A DNA stretch of 64,000 nt. Origin: Mugil cephalus. Taxonomy: Eukaryota; Chordata; Actinopteri; Mugiliformes; Mugilidae. The notes beneath the pieces are model-generated. The model saw only the letters and a list, made by a program, of their open reading frames with translations, was not told where the DNA came from and ran no database searches. Positions 46,690-64,000 of the stretch are shown here, in pieces; position 1 is the first letter of the stretch, and each line of letters starts with the position of its first letter. A program made the translations under genes and the position numbers. Where the stretch lies: the NCBI RefSeq assembly GCF_022458985.1, contig NC_061773.1, positions 20,990,001 through 21,054,000 on the forward strand, read 5' to 3'.

Positions 46690-46871
46690 AACAAGTTCCG
46701 GGTAACGTGCGCGTGATGACCTCATCACGTTGGCCCGAGGTAAACAAGACTGTTTGGGGCCGAAGGTAGCGGCTCCCGAGTTTGTGTCCACCGATCTTAA
46801 GAAATGGAAAAGAAAGCAGAGGTCTTCGGGAGTTTATGGCCGTAATTCCGTTAAACAAATCTACTTCTGAA
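46690..46871 (+). promoter_or_regulatory. Probable tfe3 promoter and non-coding first exon
   Basis: GC-rich sequence with the inverted repeat CGTGATGA-CC-TCATCACG at 46712-46729. A plausible splice donor, GAA|GTACGT, ends the exon at 46871. A short upstream ORF of 13 codons (ATG at 46804, stop at 46843-46845) lies in it. The assignment as first exon of tfe3 is an inference from position and the acceptor at 49066. Confidence 0.4.
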
Positions 46872-49066
46872 GTACGTGTCATTACTTAAATCCATCTTGC
46901 TTTACCCGCTTTACACGTTAGTTGGCCAACTAACTGTGCTAACCAGCTAGTTAGCTAAGCTACAACTTCCTATTTTTATTGGCCAGTGGTTATGTCGTTC
47001 TGTACGACTAAAATGACATCGTCCTCAAACATTACAAAAAAAAATTCTAGCCGGTTGGTTGGGAGGTAGTTGTGAAAACGTGTATGGTTTGAAATATTTG
47101 TTTTTTATTGCGCGTCCGCCCCCGGCGCGTTTATGTGGGCCCGTTAGCAACACGGGGTTGTCAAGTGAACTCAGCGAGCTAATAACTAGTGACGCGGGAT
47201 CAGAGCCAGACAAAAATAGACATTACGAAAACAGCTCAAAGTAAGCTAGAGACCACCAGGCTGAACGGCTCCTAAAGTTACCCAGACAATGCTTGTTAAA
47301 GATAGAATAGGTATTTATGGTGTGTTGTCAGTGCGAGTCTCATGTGTGAATTTCACATTTTCTTTTAATCGCGTGGTTAACACAGCGAGACGTGCTTACT
47401 CTAGACATGTACAGAACTTGTGACAGCTTGTTGCAAACCTGATGCATCAATCCAGTTTACTCTCAAGACTGAGTATCACGAAATGTCACAAGTTGAAGTC
47501 TTCCGTTATTTTGTACGCAGACACTACAGCTCCTATGCGAGTTTGTAAGAGCCACTGTCAACGAGTAGCGACCTAATGCTATTAAGTTGTCTGGTTGTGT
47601 AAGGTAACAGACCACTATGTCTCTCAGACTATAAAAGCTAAATCTGTGTCAGACTTAACGGCAGATGTGTAACGTGTAAAAGAAAGGAAACGAAACTTGA
47701 AATAGATAAATCAATGCTCGACTGGATTTGATTTTCACTATTTTAAGACTTCACAGTGGTCTGTAGACCTTTGTGCTGCTGTTTCTGCACAGGAAATATT
47801 AAAACCACATTGTTCACACCTAGCAAAAAAAGGGGCCAAGAGTAATTATTAGCTTGACTGGTGAAAGGAACAAAATCAAAAGTCAAAGGGGGGTTGATGA
47901 CCTCACGTCTGCCATGTGTGTAAGATCGTATAGTGAGTTGTAAACAATTTGACAATTTCGTACAGTGTTGGTCAGTTTAATTGACAAACATTTTCTTTTT
48001 CTTTGTTTCACCATCGGCACTGGGTGAAATCCTGGCATCAGATGGAAAGAGGGCGTGACTGCTACCGTGATGTTAGTGTTGAGCAAGTTTCCTCGACCGT
48101 TAATGGTTGTCAGAAAAAATAGAGAAATAATAGTCTCATAAATACAACTTTACAACTCAATATTAATGTTATTATTAATGATCCACAGTCTAGATCGGTT
48201 TGTTTGTGTGGAATATAATGTTTAATGACGCATGTTGAGTGACTCACTTGTGGCACTTTTCGTTTAGTTTAAAAATTATGATGTGTCCTGTTCGCGTTAA
48301 ATTCAGAAAGTCATCTCAGGAATTCTGGCACCAGAGCATCACAGACTTCAGGAAGGGAATTTGAGCTCAAGTTCCTCACAAAGAATTTCCAAAACTTCCT
48401 CATATTGATGAAGTGATGATGGTTAGAAACTGCAGTACATATGAGGCTTAAATACATTTCAGCTTTGTCGTATAACTTAACATCTGCCAAAATATATACT
48501 ATGAATTTCTCATCTGTATTGCGTCAGCCCAGTTCATTCATTTATATTCAAGCAATATGTCTTAGTCTGGTCCACCCAATATGAAGCTTTAAGATTGTAG
48601 CGGTATGTGATGTTTGATTATTTAGTAAGTATGTTGATTTGTCCAGATGATCATATTATATTATTCATACATTTCTCATTTTTTAATATGAACTCTGTGA
48701 ATGAAGGAGCCATTTCAAACTTTAACTTTTATCTAATGATACTACAAGACACAAAATATAAGATTGATTCATTGGAGACCAAATTAAATGTGTGTACTAT
48801 ATTCTGCCATTTATATTATGTTCATACATTGCTTATATCTACATAAACAAACTGCTTTCAGCTTTTAGATGACCTGGAACACGCTTTTGCTGCATTTGTG
48901 ATGATCAGATTCAAGCTATTTGGATAAAATCTAACTAAGTAGCAGCTATGGGAGCTGGAATAATTGAAGATGAATTATTCCACACAATGTAATCCATTAC
49001 AGACATTGCAGGCCTAAACACTACATCCTTGTATCCTCTTTAAATTCCCCTGCCTTTGTGTTCCAG
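46872..49066 (+). other. Interval between tfe3 leader and first coding exon
   Basis: I looked for the N-terminal exons known from longer MiT/TFE isoforms (the VADIELENVLDPDSFYELK-type block) and found none. No other gene or clear repeat was recognised. A CpG-enriched part extends to about 47300. Confidence 0.45.
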
Positions 49067-49095
49067 CCACATCCCTAGATTCGGACCTGTCAGCC

Positions 49096-54439
<5,344 letters not shown>

Positions 54440-56014
54440 TGAGCTGTGTGTGGTCAGAGACTGTCTGTGGGGACGAGGGTGTCAGGAAGTGCAGCCTATT
54501 CTTAAATAACACAAGTCTATTCATAGGACTGTAGAACTGAATTCCAATAGGTATCGTTAAGAACAAAACTAACAAACGTTGCATCACAAGACAGCAGCAA
54601 GTTTCTCTTGAATTTTCTTTTGCCATACAGACCTAATTATTATTGTTCCTTTTCAGAGCTCAGTGATTATGTCTGGGTTTATAAATGCAATATTATTGAA
54701 ATTGAATAATGTACAATAGGGGCATGAACCTAGCATTAAGAAATGATACATTCTTAAACAGATTTAAAGATTTCTTCAGAGATTTAAGAGGGATATAATT
54801 ATGTTTGCTTGAATTTATTATACGCTTTTATTATGTGTAGGGAAAAACAAAGAAAAAAAAAAGCCGTGAGGTTTATATGTCATGACAACATTGGCGTAAC
54901 AAGCTTTTTAAGAGGTGCCAGCACACAGTGTATGTTTCCGTTCATTCAGCGGACTGGAATCAGGGTTTGATTATAGCAATCACATGCTCATCCGTGTTGG
55001 GTTGTTTCACCAGCAGCTGTAGAAGGGATCTCTGTATAATGAATTGGCACATTGTGAAATATTTACTGCATATTGTACATAAGAGTATTTTATTTTGAGC
55101 AAGTTCATTGCACCTTATTTTATGGCAGTCTATGCATTTTATGAAAGCTTTTGTGTCCTTTTTTTTTTTTTTTTTTTTTTTTACTATCACACAGAGTGGA
55201 CAGCTGACGCCAGGGTGGCATGTATTTGTAATAAACCTTAATAGCAGTGGAAAATCACTTGCTGCTGCAGCTAGGTAGCCAAAGCAGGACTTCTTCCAGA
55301 GTAGCTACAAATTACAAATCAGCGTTTTATTTTTGAATCAGTCAGTGGAAATGCAAGACCGTATAAGAAATGCAGAACAATTTACTCTTTCTCAATAGTA
55401 CTGTAGTTCATTATTATTATTATTTTTTATACCTGATAGTTTCTCCTGACTAATGTGTGTGTGTGTGTGTTACAGTGAATGTTTTTCTCCATTAACCTTG
55501 GTGATCACTGAGTGATTCGACCAGTTAGCATGTTCTACTAAGATTATGTTTGTTTGTGTTTGGATGATCAGAAGTGATATATCTAATTATACGTTATTGC
55601 TCAATGTAGTATGACTCCAGATGGCCTCGACCCTATGACCCTATTTTAAAACCAACCACTAGACTCACCTCTGTACAAAAATTGTGTAACTGTTTGTTGA
55701 GTGGAACCTGCAACACGGTTGTTATTCTATAAAGTAGCCACAAAGTTTAGAAAGGCGTTTGTCTGATGCTTGACACAAGCTTATGTACAGTTAATGAATG
55801 TTGTTTTTTTTTTTAACATTTTGCAGCAGCAGCAAATAGATAAGGCAGCCACAAACATCTATACTTAGCTCAGAGTTTTGAGTGATATTACAACAATTAT
55901 TTTATTTAGGTTTCTTTCCCCAATCCATTCAGAGGTTTGAGGTACTTTTGAGTTAAAAGGAGCCACACTCTGTTGCTCAGTGTCACTTATTGTTTTGCTC
56001 TGAGACCCTTGACA
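54440..56014 (+). other. tfe3 3' UTR and flank
   Basis: AT-rich 3' region with an AATAAA at 55230-55235 after a T homopolymer (about 55158-55182), and a GT run at 55453-55470. No gene recognised. Confidence 0.5.
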
Positions 56015-56248
56015 TTAAAGGACCCGTGTAGCGTGTGTAGGATTTATGGGGATCTATAACCAGAGCGGAAAATGGTATTTATATTCATGTTTTCACTCAT
56101 GTATGATCACCTGGAGCTACCGTAATAGTTTTGTTAGCTTGTTAGCATCCACTGTCGGTTCACACCTAAAAAGGGAGGGGTATTCACTCGGTTACAGTCT
56201 ACAACCTCACCACTAGATGTCATTAAATCCTACACACGGGTGCTTTAA
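56015..56248. mobile_element. MITE with about 30-bp inverted termini
   Basis: The left end TTAAAGGACCCGTGTAGCGT GTGTAGGATTTA and the right end TAAATCCTACACACGGGTGC TTTAA are inverted copies apart from a 4-bp insertion and one mismatch. Flanking TAA/TTA triplets would fit a PIF/Harbinger-type target site. No coding capacity. It is a common teleost element type. Confidence 0.65.
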
Positions 56249-56449
56249 GTAGCTGTGCTCAGCGTTTTGTCTTCATACCTAACTGCCCCCCGATACTATG
56301 TCTCAACTCTGACATATATCTGAGTGACTGTTAACCATGAACATAACATGATGTGTCTTGTCCCTACGAGTTGGCTTTCAGAGGATTTTAACAAATAAAT
56401 GATTCCCAATTGGTTTTGCGTCTGGATGTGGTTCTTCTCGCGCCGAGGA

Positions 56450-57433
56450 TCAGTGGTAAAGCATTTGGGAGATTTCCATGGCGAGGTCCAGGCACTCCGT
56501 AGCCTGGAGGCAGACGTCGCAGACGGGACAGTCGCACAAGAAGCAGCGGACACCCAGACATCCGCAGAGGTCACAGTGGTAGGTGATGTCCAGGAGAGGC
56601 TGCATGGCGGCAGGCTCGCAGCCACACAGGGAGGAGCACAAGGACCAGGCGCACGCGTTGAACCCTCTCAGCGTCGCCAACACACATTCCAACGGATGGC
56701 AGAAGAGGCAAGCCAAGAGGACCGCAGCGCAAAGGTCTACGTAGGGATTAAAAGGTAGTGAGACAAAGGCAAAGGGATACCACGCATAGGAGTCCACAAT
56801 TGTTTAGTGTCCTCACCATCTCCGCCAGGTTCAGTGCGATCAGTAGATGTTTTGAGGCTGTCTTGACTCTTGCTGCACGAGTTGAACGATTCCCTCATTT
56901 CAAAGGCTGCAGAGGCGTCCGTGGAACGTGGCAGCAGGGCACACTGAGGTTTAGGCTGGTCCTTCTCCACGGAGAGATCACAGAAGGACACTGCCCTGGC
57001 CTGCGCTTTATTTTGCAAGTCACATTTCACACAAGCTGCTGCGTCAGACATAAAAACAAGAAATCCTCACGAGGACTCACGTCAGAGGATACGGCCATTA
57101 ATACTGAAATCAAGGGTCAGCATACCTGTTGTTTTATGTGGGAATACATTCACAGAGACGTCAGCTGAAGATAATTCAGTGTCTTCGGAGGAGATCTGCT
57201 CTGAAAAGCCACTGATTTCTGTGGGAGGTTCTTAAAAAAAGACACAGAGAGGCTCAATTTTTTTTTTTAAACAACCACAAAACCATCACGCTCCCTGCGA
57301 ACGTACCTGCTTGACCTGCACATGTAACCGGTGACTCCAAAGTGTTGGTAAGCGAATCACGGAGCGCTGTGTCGTCGTCACTTCTTTCATCCTCTTCTTG
57401 ATTCATGTCTGTAGAATTCAGTTTGTCACCCAT
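56450..57433 (-). CDS. Divergent I-mfa (MyoD family inhibitor) domain protein
   Basis: Four coding exons, 5' to 3': 57307-57433, 57126-57230, 56817-57038, 56450-56736. All junctions are phase 1 with GT/AG sites and give 741 bp, 246 aa. The N-terminal 150 residues are acidic and Ser/Thr-rich with no known fold. The C-terminal 95 residues are cysteine-rich: DLCAAVLLACLFCHPLEC, then CSLC..CGCE, HCDLCGCLGVRCFLCDCPVC and ECLDLAMEISQMLYH. The DxCxxxxLxCLFC start and the DCPxCDxC..ECLxxxME pattern match the I-mfa domain of MDFI/MDFIC, which binds bHLH and other transcription factors; the usual final MECCGxCF cysteines are absent. A specific orthologue name (such as mdfic2) is possible but not proved. 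I see no AATAAA close downstream. Confidence 0.72.
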
Positions 57434-57843
57434 CACTGTCACTACAACATGTCGCTTGTTTCAGTCTGTGAAATAATGGCACAGTTTGGGTCATGGCAGA
57501 GGACAAGAGAAATGAAAGATGGTGAACCTGGAGGTTCACCATAGGATCCAGTATCCCACGCGACCATAATGAGGATAAGTAGAAGATGAGATGAGATATG
57601 ACTATGTGACTATTACTCATATTCATACACATAATACTGTATACTGATAATACTGTACTATTATTTACTATACTGTTAATAGTGAGATGCTGTCTAAATG
57701 AAACTGAGTTAAGGGGTAGGACTAGATAAATTTGACTACTTATTAGTTTACCTGTTCTGGTTTTTGGTTTTTCACTGTTGTTATTGATTTTATCTCTTTT
57801 TTTTCTACTTTGTTTTCATTACTTACATGTTTGAAATAAAGAT

Positions 57844-57857
57844 AATCAATCAATCAG

Positions 57858-57912
<55 letters not shown>
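57844..57912. repeat. AATC tetranucleotide microsatellite
   Basis: About 17 units of AATC/ATCA with one GTCA variant near its left end. Confidence 0.95.
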
Positions 57913-57914
<2 letters not shown>

Positions 57915-58628
57915 ATGTGTGAATACCGCAGAGTTCGGAGTCTGATCTGTAGCTGAGGTTTCATAGCTGTTAGTGATGAGTGGACATTAAGGAAATTGAA
58001 GAGAAGTTAATCTATTATTAATCTCCATTTTGGATACATTCATGATGCAGATAAAAGGCCGACCGCCGATATCCTGACAGCTATGTGATAATAGTTAATA
58101 ATTCATGTCTTCTTGTAACCCTCACCTTATCTGACATGTTTTTATTTTATCTGAATTATTTGATTCACACTTTTTCTTTGGTTTGTTATTATTATTATTA
58201 TTATTAGTTTAAATATACAGTATAGAGATATTTACAGAGGATAGAAGAGGAATGAATGAATGAATTACCACGTAGCGTTGCAGCAAATCAAACAAGTCGA
58301 ATCTAAAAGATTTATACGCGGTAAACTTTAAATCTGAATAATAGCCACACCTTCAACACTGTGTATAATATGACTTTTACAAATGAGACTCATTAATATA
58401 CATTTAATATACATAAATCCATAATATTTGGCTTTTTACATTTGTCTCCGCAATGTTTATCACTCAGTATTTTTTCTGCACATTATATGAGCTTTGTAGG
58501 AAACGTGTGGTACTCACTTTTTATGGTATATTTTGGAAGGAGGAAATCCAAGATTCAGCCTTAATCACAGACACATCATGCAGTCGACACTCAGCAGCAT
58601 CATCATCTCTCATCTCTATCCCCCCTCC

Positions 58629-58662
58629 CTCTGTCTCTCTCTCTCTCTCCCTCTCTCTCTGT
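58629..58662. repeat. CT microsatellite
   Basis: Interrupted (CT)n tract, about 34 bp. Confidence 0.9.
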
Positions 58663-59329
58663 CTACACATGCAGTATGTAAGGGCAAACAAAAAAAAGAA
58701 AAGAAAAGAAAATCCAGAATGTGTGTGTTGTCCTGCTTTTGACACATAATAGGTAATAATGTAACCATAGTTACTGCACACATTAGTTTTTGGATTATTT
58801 TAAGAATACATCTTTATCATAATGTTTTATGATGTGCATTTAGTTGTGCAATATTATTGTAGGACTTTTCAGGATTACGATTATTGCACAATTATTTCTT
58901 TATTACTTTCTTTTATCTTTATTTTCTTTATTTACATATTTATGAGTTATGTTGTTATCTGAAGCTCCTCTAATATAGTAATTTTGGTTCGTACCTTTCT
59001 TTGTTTATGGTGAATAAATGGTTTGTTTTATGGTATAATCAATCATAATACCCATAATAATATAAGATAAGATAAAATAAGATTTTCCAGAAGTGGAATA
59101 AATATATACATCGAACAAATAAAACACACACACACACACCTGGTAATGACTAAGGCAAAAATGAGTAGTGCAATGACTAAACGTTATAGACAATGCTGCA
59201 AATTTGACAAGGAGGTAGGTAAAGTACGGTGTGCAAAATGGCAATCAAGCGTCCACCTTCAGTCCACAGTAAAAACCTGGTTGATTTTTTATGGAGGAAT
59301 GTATGTTTATGCCAAGAAAGCTTATTCTG

Positions 59330-59560
59330 AGCTTATTCAAAGCTTTATTGTCGTTGTACAAAAATACAACGAAATGTCTTTTGGCAGCATCTCTTGTAGC
59401 AGCTACAATGTCACAAGCATAGACAAAAATAAAAGTAATATGAGTAATAAATATTAAAGTGCAGTTAAATGTATTATATATAGTCTCTAATAAAACCTGA
59501 AACTAGTAACATATCCAACAGGTAGCAGTGTTCCAACGCTGACTATCAATCCACCACCAA
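59330..59560 (-). mobile_element. LINE 3' tail, minus orientation
   Basis: CAAAGCTTTATTGTCGTTGT ACAAAAATACAACGAAATGT is the inverted form of the usual ACATTTCGTTGTATTTTTGT...ACAATAAAGC 3' end of teleost LINEs. Confidence 0.55.
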
Positions 59561-59757
59561 AGAAGAAGAACATCCACCAATGATATTTCTTCGGGCTGTA
59601 ACGAGTTCTGCCGATTGTCTCCGAAGTCATGTCCGTGTAAATGTTAGCGCGACGCTAGCTGTAGCGCTGCAAAGGATTATTGTTTCGGTTTTCTCGCCCT
59701 TCCCTTGTGTCCTAAATCACGAAGCAGCCAGCGACTTCACTGTATTATCTCGCAAAA

Positions 59758-62700
59758 ATGGTAGGTATTTGAACCCGTTTTATTTTCCGTTTAGTTGTTT
59801 GGAAAGTTAGCTCGTTTAACTGGGCCCGATCGGTGTAACAGCCGCGTCCGTGAGTAGCTCGAAATATCTCAACTACTCGACTGAGTAATGTTGCTTAGTT
59901 ACAAGTGTGACCTGTTTTTGCCGTGTTAATTACTTCAGAGCTGACGAGTCTGCGTGCATTTGGTAAAACAAACTGAGTTTGCTGGGAAACTTTCACCTAT
60001 AAATGTCAATCTAGCTGATGCTAACTGCTGTGCGAGCTAATTTTAGCGCACAGTGAGGTTGTGTGTAAACAAAGCTGCAGCAGAAGTTATTGTCATCGTT
60101 ATTATTAGCCTGTAGATTACTGTGGATATTGTCTAGATGATCTAAAGATAATGCTCTGAGCAGTATTACAACATGACACGCCTTTGATGGCATCTTCTGA
60201 AGTTGCGCTTAATTATTTAATGTCGCACTTTGGGATTTTAAATTAAATTCACTCTGAACCCTAATAGTGTATAAAAAAATATCCCGGAGAGGACAGTGTA
60301 TTTGAGGGCTAACTCGAGTTCATAAAGGTTTGCAACTTGGTTTCTGGTCTTTAACATCTCTGTACGTAAGGCAGATTTATTTTTGTGTGATACATTTAAT
60401 TTTGTCTCTTGATTTATCATTATCCCATAAACAGAGTCGACTTAGGGACACGCTGTCACTTACTGACCAAAACAAATAATCACATGCATTGTTCGGCCAG
60501 TTTCTAAATTGATTTCTTCATGAGCCTGAGCTGATTGTTGATCAAGCTCAAGTAGACATTGGAATAAATAAATGTCATCTTTTGAGAGATGCAGTTTCTC
60601 AAAGTCATCTTAGCATCTTTTAATTTTGGCCACACTGCATCACTCATGTTGCAGTTTTGCCATCCTGCTTTTGACGCTGATCTGAATGTGTTTTAACAGT
60701 AATGTATTCAGATGGTATTTCACATAGCAACCATGAAGGGGGACTTTGCTGTGGATCAAAAACGTTGTGAGCCTTCATAACAAAGTGTTGTAGTATCACA
60801 CTCTGTTTCACAGTTCTGATTATTTCCTGGGGGAAATAATCTGTGGCCCAGCAGTAGGTTATCGTTGGTGTTAAGTTAACTCCCACCAGTTATAATGTGG
60901 TGTATGATTGTACTTTTCAGGACAGCGAAATGTCAGACTTTGAACCTGTACCAGGACCTGAGACGAGTAGTATGGAGGGGGAGAACGCACCACTTTACTG
61001 TATTTGTCGGAAACCAGACATCAACTGCTTCATGATGTAAGTTAACATCACTGGTGTATTTGTTTTAGCTACTCAGGCCACATGTGTGCAAGTAATAGTG
61101 CTCACAAATTTGCTGTGACTTATGCTTCTCCCGCTGTCAGTGGCTGCGATAATTGCAACGAGTGGTTCCATGGCCACTGCATTAACATCACTGAGAAGAT
61201 GGCGAAGGCGATCCGGGAATGGTACTGCATGAGATGCAGAGGTAACTAAGAGTTCTTCTCCCATCATCACAGCAGTTATCTCTGTGCCATTTTTATTTAA
61301 TTTAATACTTGTTTATGTGGTTGGTCACCAGGTGAAAACCCCTCACTGGAAGTAAAGTATCGATCAAAGAAGAGCCGTGACAAGGAACCTGATACTGACA
61401 GGTCTGACAAACAGTACAGCACCCCAAGTACTCCGGACTATAAGAGCGAGAGGCGGCGAGGATCTAAAGTAAGTTGTTTTATTATGATGAATGTAAACAG
61501 GTAAAGGGTGGTAAATTAACCTGTGATCAGGAGTAAATTTTCATTTAATATGAATTTATAACCTGACAAACCATCTGACAGACAAACATCTGCACCGATG
61601 CATGATTTGAACCCAGACAGCAGACATGCACGCAGTTCCATTCACAGTACAATCATGTATTGGTCGCTTCTTCAAACACAGAAAAGCACATGTGGCATCA
61701 GTGGATCTTCCTAATAGGCTGCCTATGACTTGTTAGAGACAAGTCATTGTCTCATTTTAGATTGGGGCACAACAGAATATCAGTGCTAAGTGCTATGATG
61801 TGGCCTGGAGCTGGAGTTTCGAATCTGATTTGTTTTCTCGCCTGTAATTTAATAGCATCTTGGTGTGCTTGTTCTCTTGTAGTGATCAATTACAAAGATA
61901 TGCAGATAACTATGAATCAGCTCATGCACCTTCCCCTCGAAACGAGTCGCTTTCCTGACTCATATGCACTGGGAGCGTTTGCAGTATATTACTAAGTCAT
62001 TAAATGAATATTTACAATGTAAACATTGCACATGCATGCAGGATGCATTAGCTCTTATTGACTGGGATTTTGTTCAGGTGAAGCGTTCGGTCCGTATGTG
62101 CGGGGAGTGCGAGCCCTGCAGGAGGACTGAGGACTGTGCCCAGTGTGACTTCTGCAAAGACATGAAGAAGTTTGGAGGTCCCAACAAAATCAGACAGAAG
62201 TGCAGGTTCAGGCAGTGTGAAGTTCGAGCGAGGGTAGGTCACACTATCACCGTCATGCATCAATGTATCGTTCATCATAGTAACTCAAGCTGCAAAGAAC
62301 CAATTCACAGCCAAAGTACGCTTTGAATCAGATTGCTTGAAGGCAGTAGTATGTCTTTTGTGTGTCTGTACAACTTCAGACAGTGAACAACCTGTTGTGC
62401 TTTGTTTTTGTTCAGAAAATGCTTCGTGTGAAAGAAGAGGAATTTTCTTTGCGAGAAAGGAGGGAAAATTCCCACCACAGGCGAAGGCGCTACTCTGATG
62501 ACTACGACAGCGAAGCAGAACTCTATCAACAGTACAAGGCAGCAGGACTCAACAGCAGCATGGTAGAGCAGTGTTATATTGTTTGATGTAGATTCACTCA
62601 GCCGACAGCTAAAACGTTTGATCAGGAAGTCATGTGTGACATTAAATAATTGTCTTTTCGTACAGGGCTGGGCTAGCGACGACGACGACGAGCTCCCTTT

Positions 62701-64000
62701 CAGTCCCGTCATGCGTAAGAAAGCGATTAAGGTGAAGCACGTGAAAAGACGGGAAAAGAAGTTTGACAAGAAAGTAAGTTTCTTCATGTCACTTTGAAAT
62801 GCTTCCAGATGTTAATATAGTAAAGGGTTATAACACAAATGGTAACACCTGGCCTTCTACTAACGGCGTCTCTTAAACTTAATAGAAGGAGTCACGGCGC
62901 CACAAGCAGAAGCAGAAGCACAAAGACAGAACCAGACACAGTGAGAAGGGGGAGCTGCGAGATCCTGGAGGTCGGCGTCAGTGTTTGGGGCCGAGCTGTG
63001 TGGAAGCAGCACGAACCAACTCCAAATACTGCTCTGAGGAGTGTGGCATGAAGCTTGCCGCCAAGTAAGACCCATCACTTTCAAGCTTTGAGAAATTAAT
63101 ATTTAATGTATTTGCCGCTCACTTCCCGCTTACTGTCAAAACTATTCACACTTTTTAATACACATGTACCATTGCGCCCCCCAGTGAGTTTAAATGTTGG
63201 TTATAGTTGCTGGTTTGTAGCTTTTGTTTGCAACTTTCTCTCATTAGATTTCCTTTACCGTTCATTGGGGAAATCAGTCTTTCACGATTGAAATCTTTGT
63301 GCCTGTCGACCCACAGTCGGATCTACGAGATCCTCCCTCAGCGTATCCAGCAGTGGCAGCAGAGTCCCTGCATCGCCGAGGAGCACGGCAAGAAGCAGCT
63401 GGAGCGCATCCGCCGGGATCAGCAGAACGCCCGGCTGCGCCTCACGGAGATGGAGCGACGCTTCCACGAACTTGAGGGAATCATTGCCAAGGCCAAGCAG
63501 CAGGCGGTTCAGCAGGACGAGGAGGTGACAACACTTCTTCATAGAGTTGCTTCTTTTATTGGATCTGCTTTTAGAGCTGATCGGACCCCTTCAAGCTGCA
63601 GGAGAAAAACAGTTCTTTGCATCCTGTTTGCAGGTGAACGAAGGTGACAGCGAGGACACAGATCTTCAGATTTTCTGTGTGTCTTGTAGCCATCCCATCA
63701 ATCCGAAAGTGGCACTGAGACATATGGAGAGATGTTACGCAAAGGTGATAATTTCTTTAATTTTGCTTCCTATTGTAAGCATACAAAAAATACAATCATA
63801 ATACAATAATTTAACCAGATTGATTTTCTATTGATTATCTTTGCAGTATGAGAGTCAGACCTCCTTTGGTTCAATGTATCCTACAAGGATAGAAGGGTAA
63901 GAAAATGTCATTATTCTCAAATTCACAGAAGTTTTCTGTTGTTCAGTTGCTTTAGCAATGTGTTTTTTTTTATTTTTTTCCCCACAGTGCAACCAGGCTC
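59758..64000 (+). CDS. cxxc1: CXXC-type zinc finger protein 1 (CFP1), 5' part, runs off the window
   Basis: CpG-binding subunit of SET1 H3K4 methyltransferase complexes. Exons 59758-59760 (ATG only), 60921-61036, 61141-61241, 61332-61468, 62078-62233, 62416-62562, 62666-62773, 62886-63064, 63317-63524, 63634-63744, 63847-63896, 63988-beyond 64000; about 443 codons seen. Domains in order: PHD finger (YCICRKPDINC ... CDNCNEWFHGHC ... WYCMRCR, about 27-75), CXXC domain (MCGECEPCRRTEDC ... CDFCKDMKKFGGPNKIRQKC, about 90-138), Lys/Arg-rich stretch, coiled-coil (MERRFHELEGIIAKAKQQ), then the Cys/His SET1-interaction region (FCVSCSHPINPKVALRHMER). All zinc ligands are present. The start is chosen because the ATG is followed directly by a GTAGGT donor and the next exon opens in frame with DSEMSDFEPVPG. 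The 3' third is outside the window. Confidence 0.93.

Larger units (their letters stand above)
57434..59757. other. Divergent interval between the I-mfa gene and cxxc1
   Basis: The genes are head to head. Contents: a SINE/L2-tail scrap at about 57520-57600 (GAGGATAAGTAGAAGATGAG), an AATC microsatellite at 57844-57912, a CT run at 58629-58662, a CA run near 59127, and a LINE tail in minus orientation at about 59330-59560. The cxxc1 5' UTR and promoter must lie in the last 200 bp or so, where GCGCGACGCTAGC-like CpG-bearing sequence appears. Confidence 0.5.

Noticed and set aside
46804-46845. 13-codon upstream ORF in the presumed tfe3 leader as a functional peptide
   Set aside because: Too short and unverified; the exon itself is inferred, so no function is claimed.
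48607-48846. 79-codon open frame upstream of tfe3 as a missing N-terminal exon
   Set aside because: It lacks any MiT/TFE motif and a suitable donor phase; composition is AT-rich and intron-like.

Overview
The window is a vertebrate, almost certainly percomorph-type teleost, nuclear locus. The evidence is short GT-AG introns, fish LINE/SINE/MITE debris, and the gene order hcfc1 - SWS2 opsins - LWS opsin - gnl3l - tfe3 - I-mfa gene - cxxc1, which is the conserved teleost cone-opsin neighbourhood. No bacterial, viral or CRISPR content was seen.

Layout. (1) 1092-10928, minus: complete hcfc1, 27 coding exons, 1716 codons, with seven OGT-cleaved HCF repeats in one exon. Its CpG/YY1-rich promoter region follows to about 12.7 kb. 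(2) 12.7-17.4 kb: gene-poor, with one 5'-truncated LINE. (3) 17.5-28.3 kb, plus: three SWS2 cone opsins in tandem, two blue-type SWS2A copies and one violet-type SWS2B. All are intact five-exon genes of 351, 351 and 352 aa, with clear gene-conversion tracts. (4) 28.3-34.4 kb: intergenic, holding candidate LWS control elements. (5) 34497-36344, plus: intact six-exon LWS opsin (357 aa) with the long-wave residue set S/H/Y/T/A. A diverged copy of the upstream control element lies downstream at 39.05 kb. (6) 40565-46213, plus: gnl3l, 15 exons, 562 aa. (7) 49096-54439, plus: a tfe3-type MiT/TFE transcription factor, 8 exons, 454 aa. (8) 56450-57433, minus: a divergent I-mfa (MyoD family inhibitor) domain gene, 4 exons, 246 aa. 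(9) 59758-64000, plus: 5' two thirds of cxxc1 (CFP1), running off the right edge.

Functional reading. The opsins form the short-wave to long-wave part of the cone colour-vision set and are probably co-regulated by CRX/OTX-type sites in proximal promoters and in distal elements around LWS. The flanking genes (HCF-1, GNL3L, TFE3, CFP1) are housekeeping or chromatin regulators whose linkage to the opsins is ancestral. The points most worth a second look are the exon-limited conversion tracts among SWS2 genes, one stopping immediately before tuning codon 265; the three copies of a GATTA-bearing element around LWS; the repeated YY1-type promoter unit upstream of hcfc1; and the divergent I-mfa gene. 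All exon boundaries were set by eye from reading frame, GT/AG sites and remembered family sequences; no search was run.
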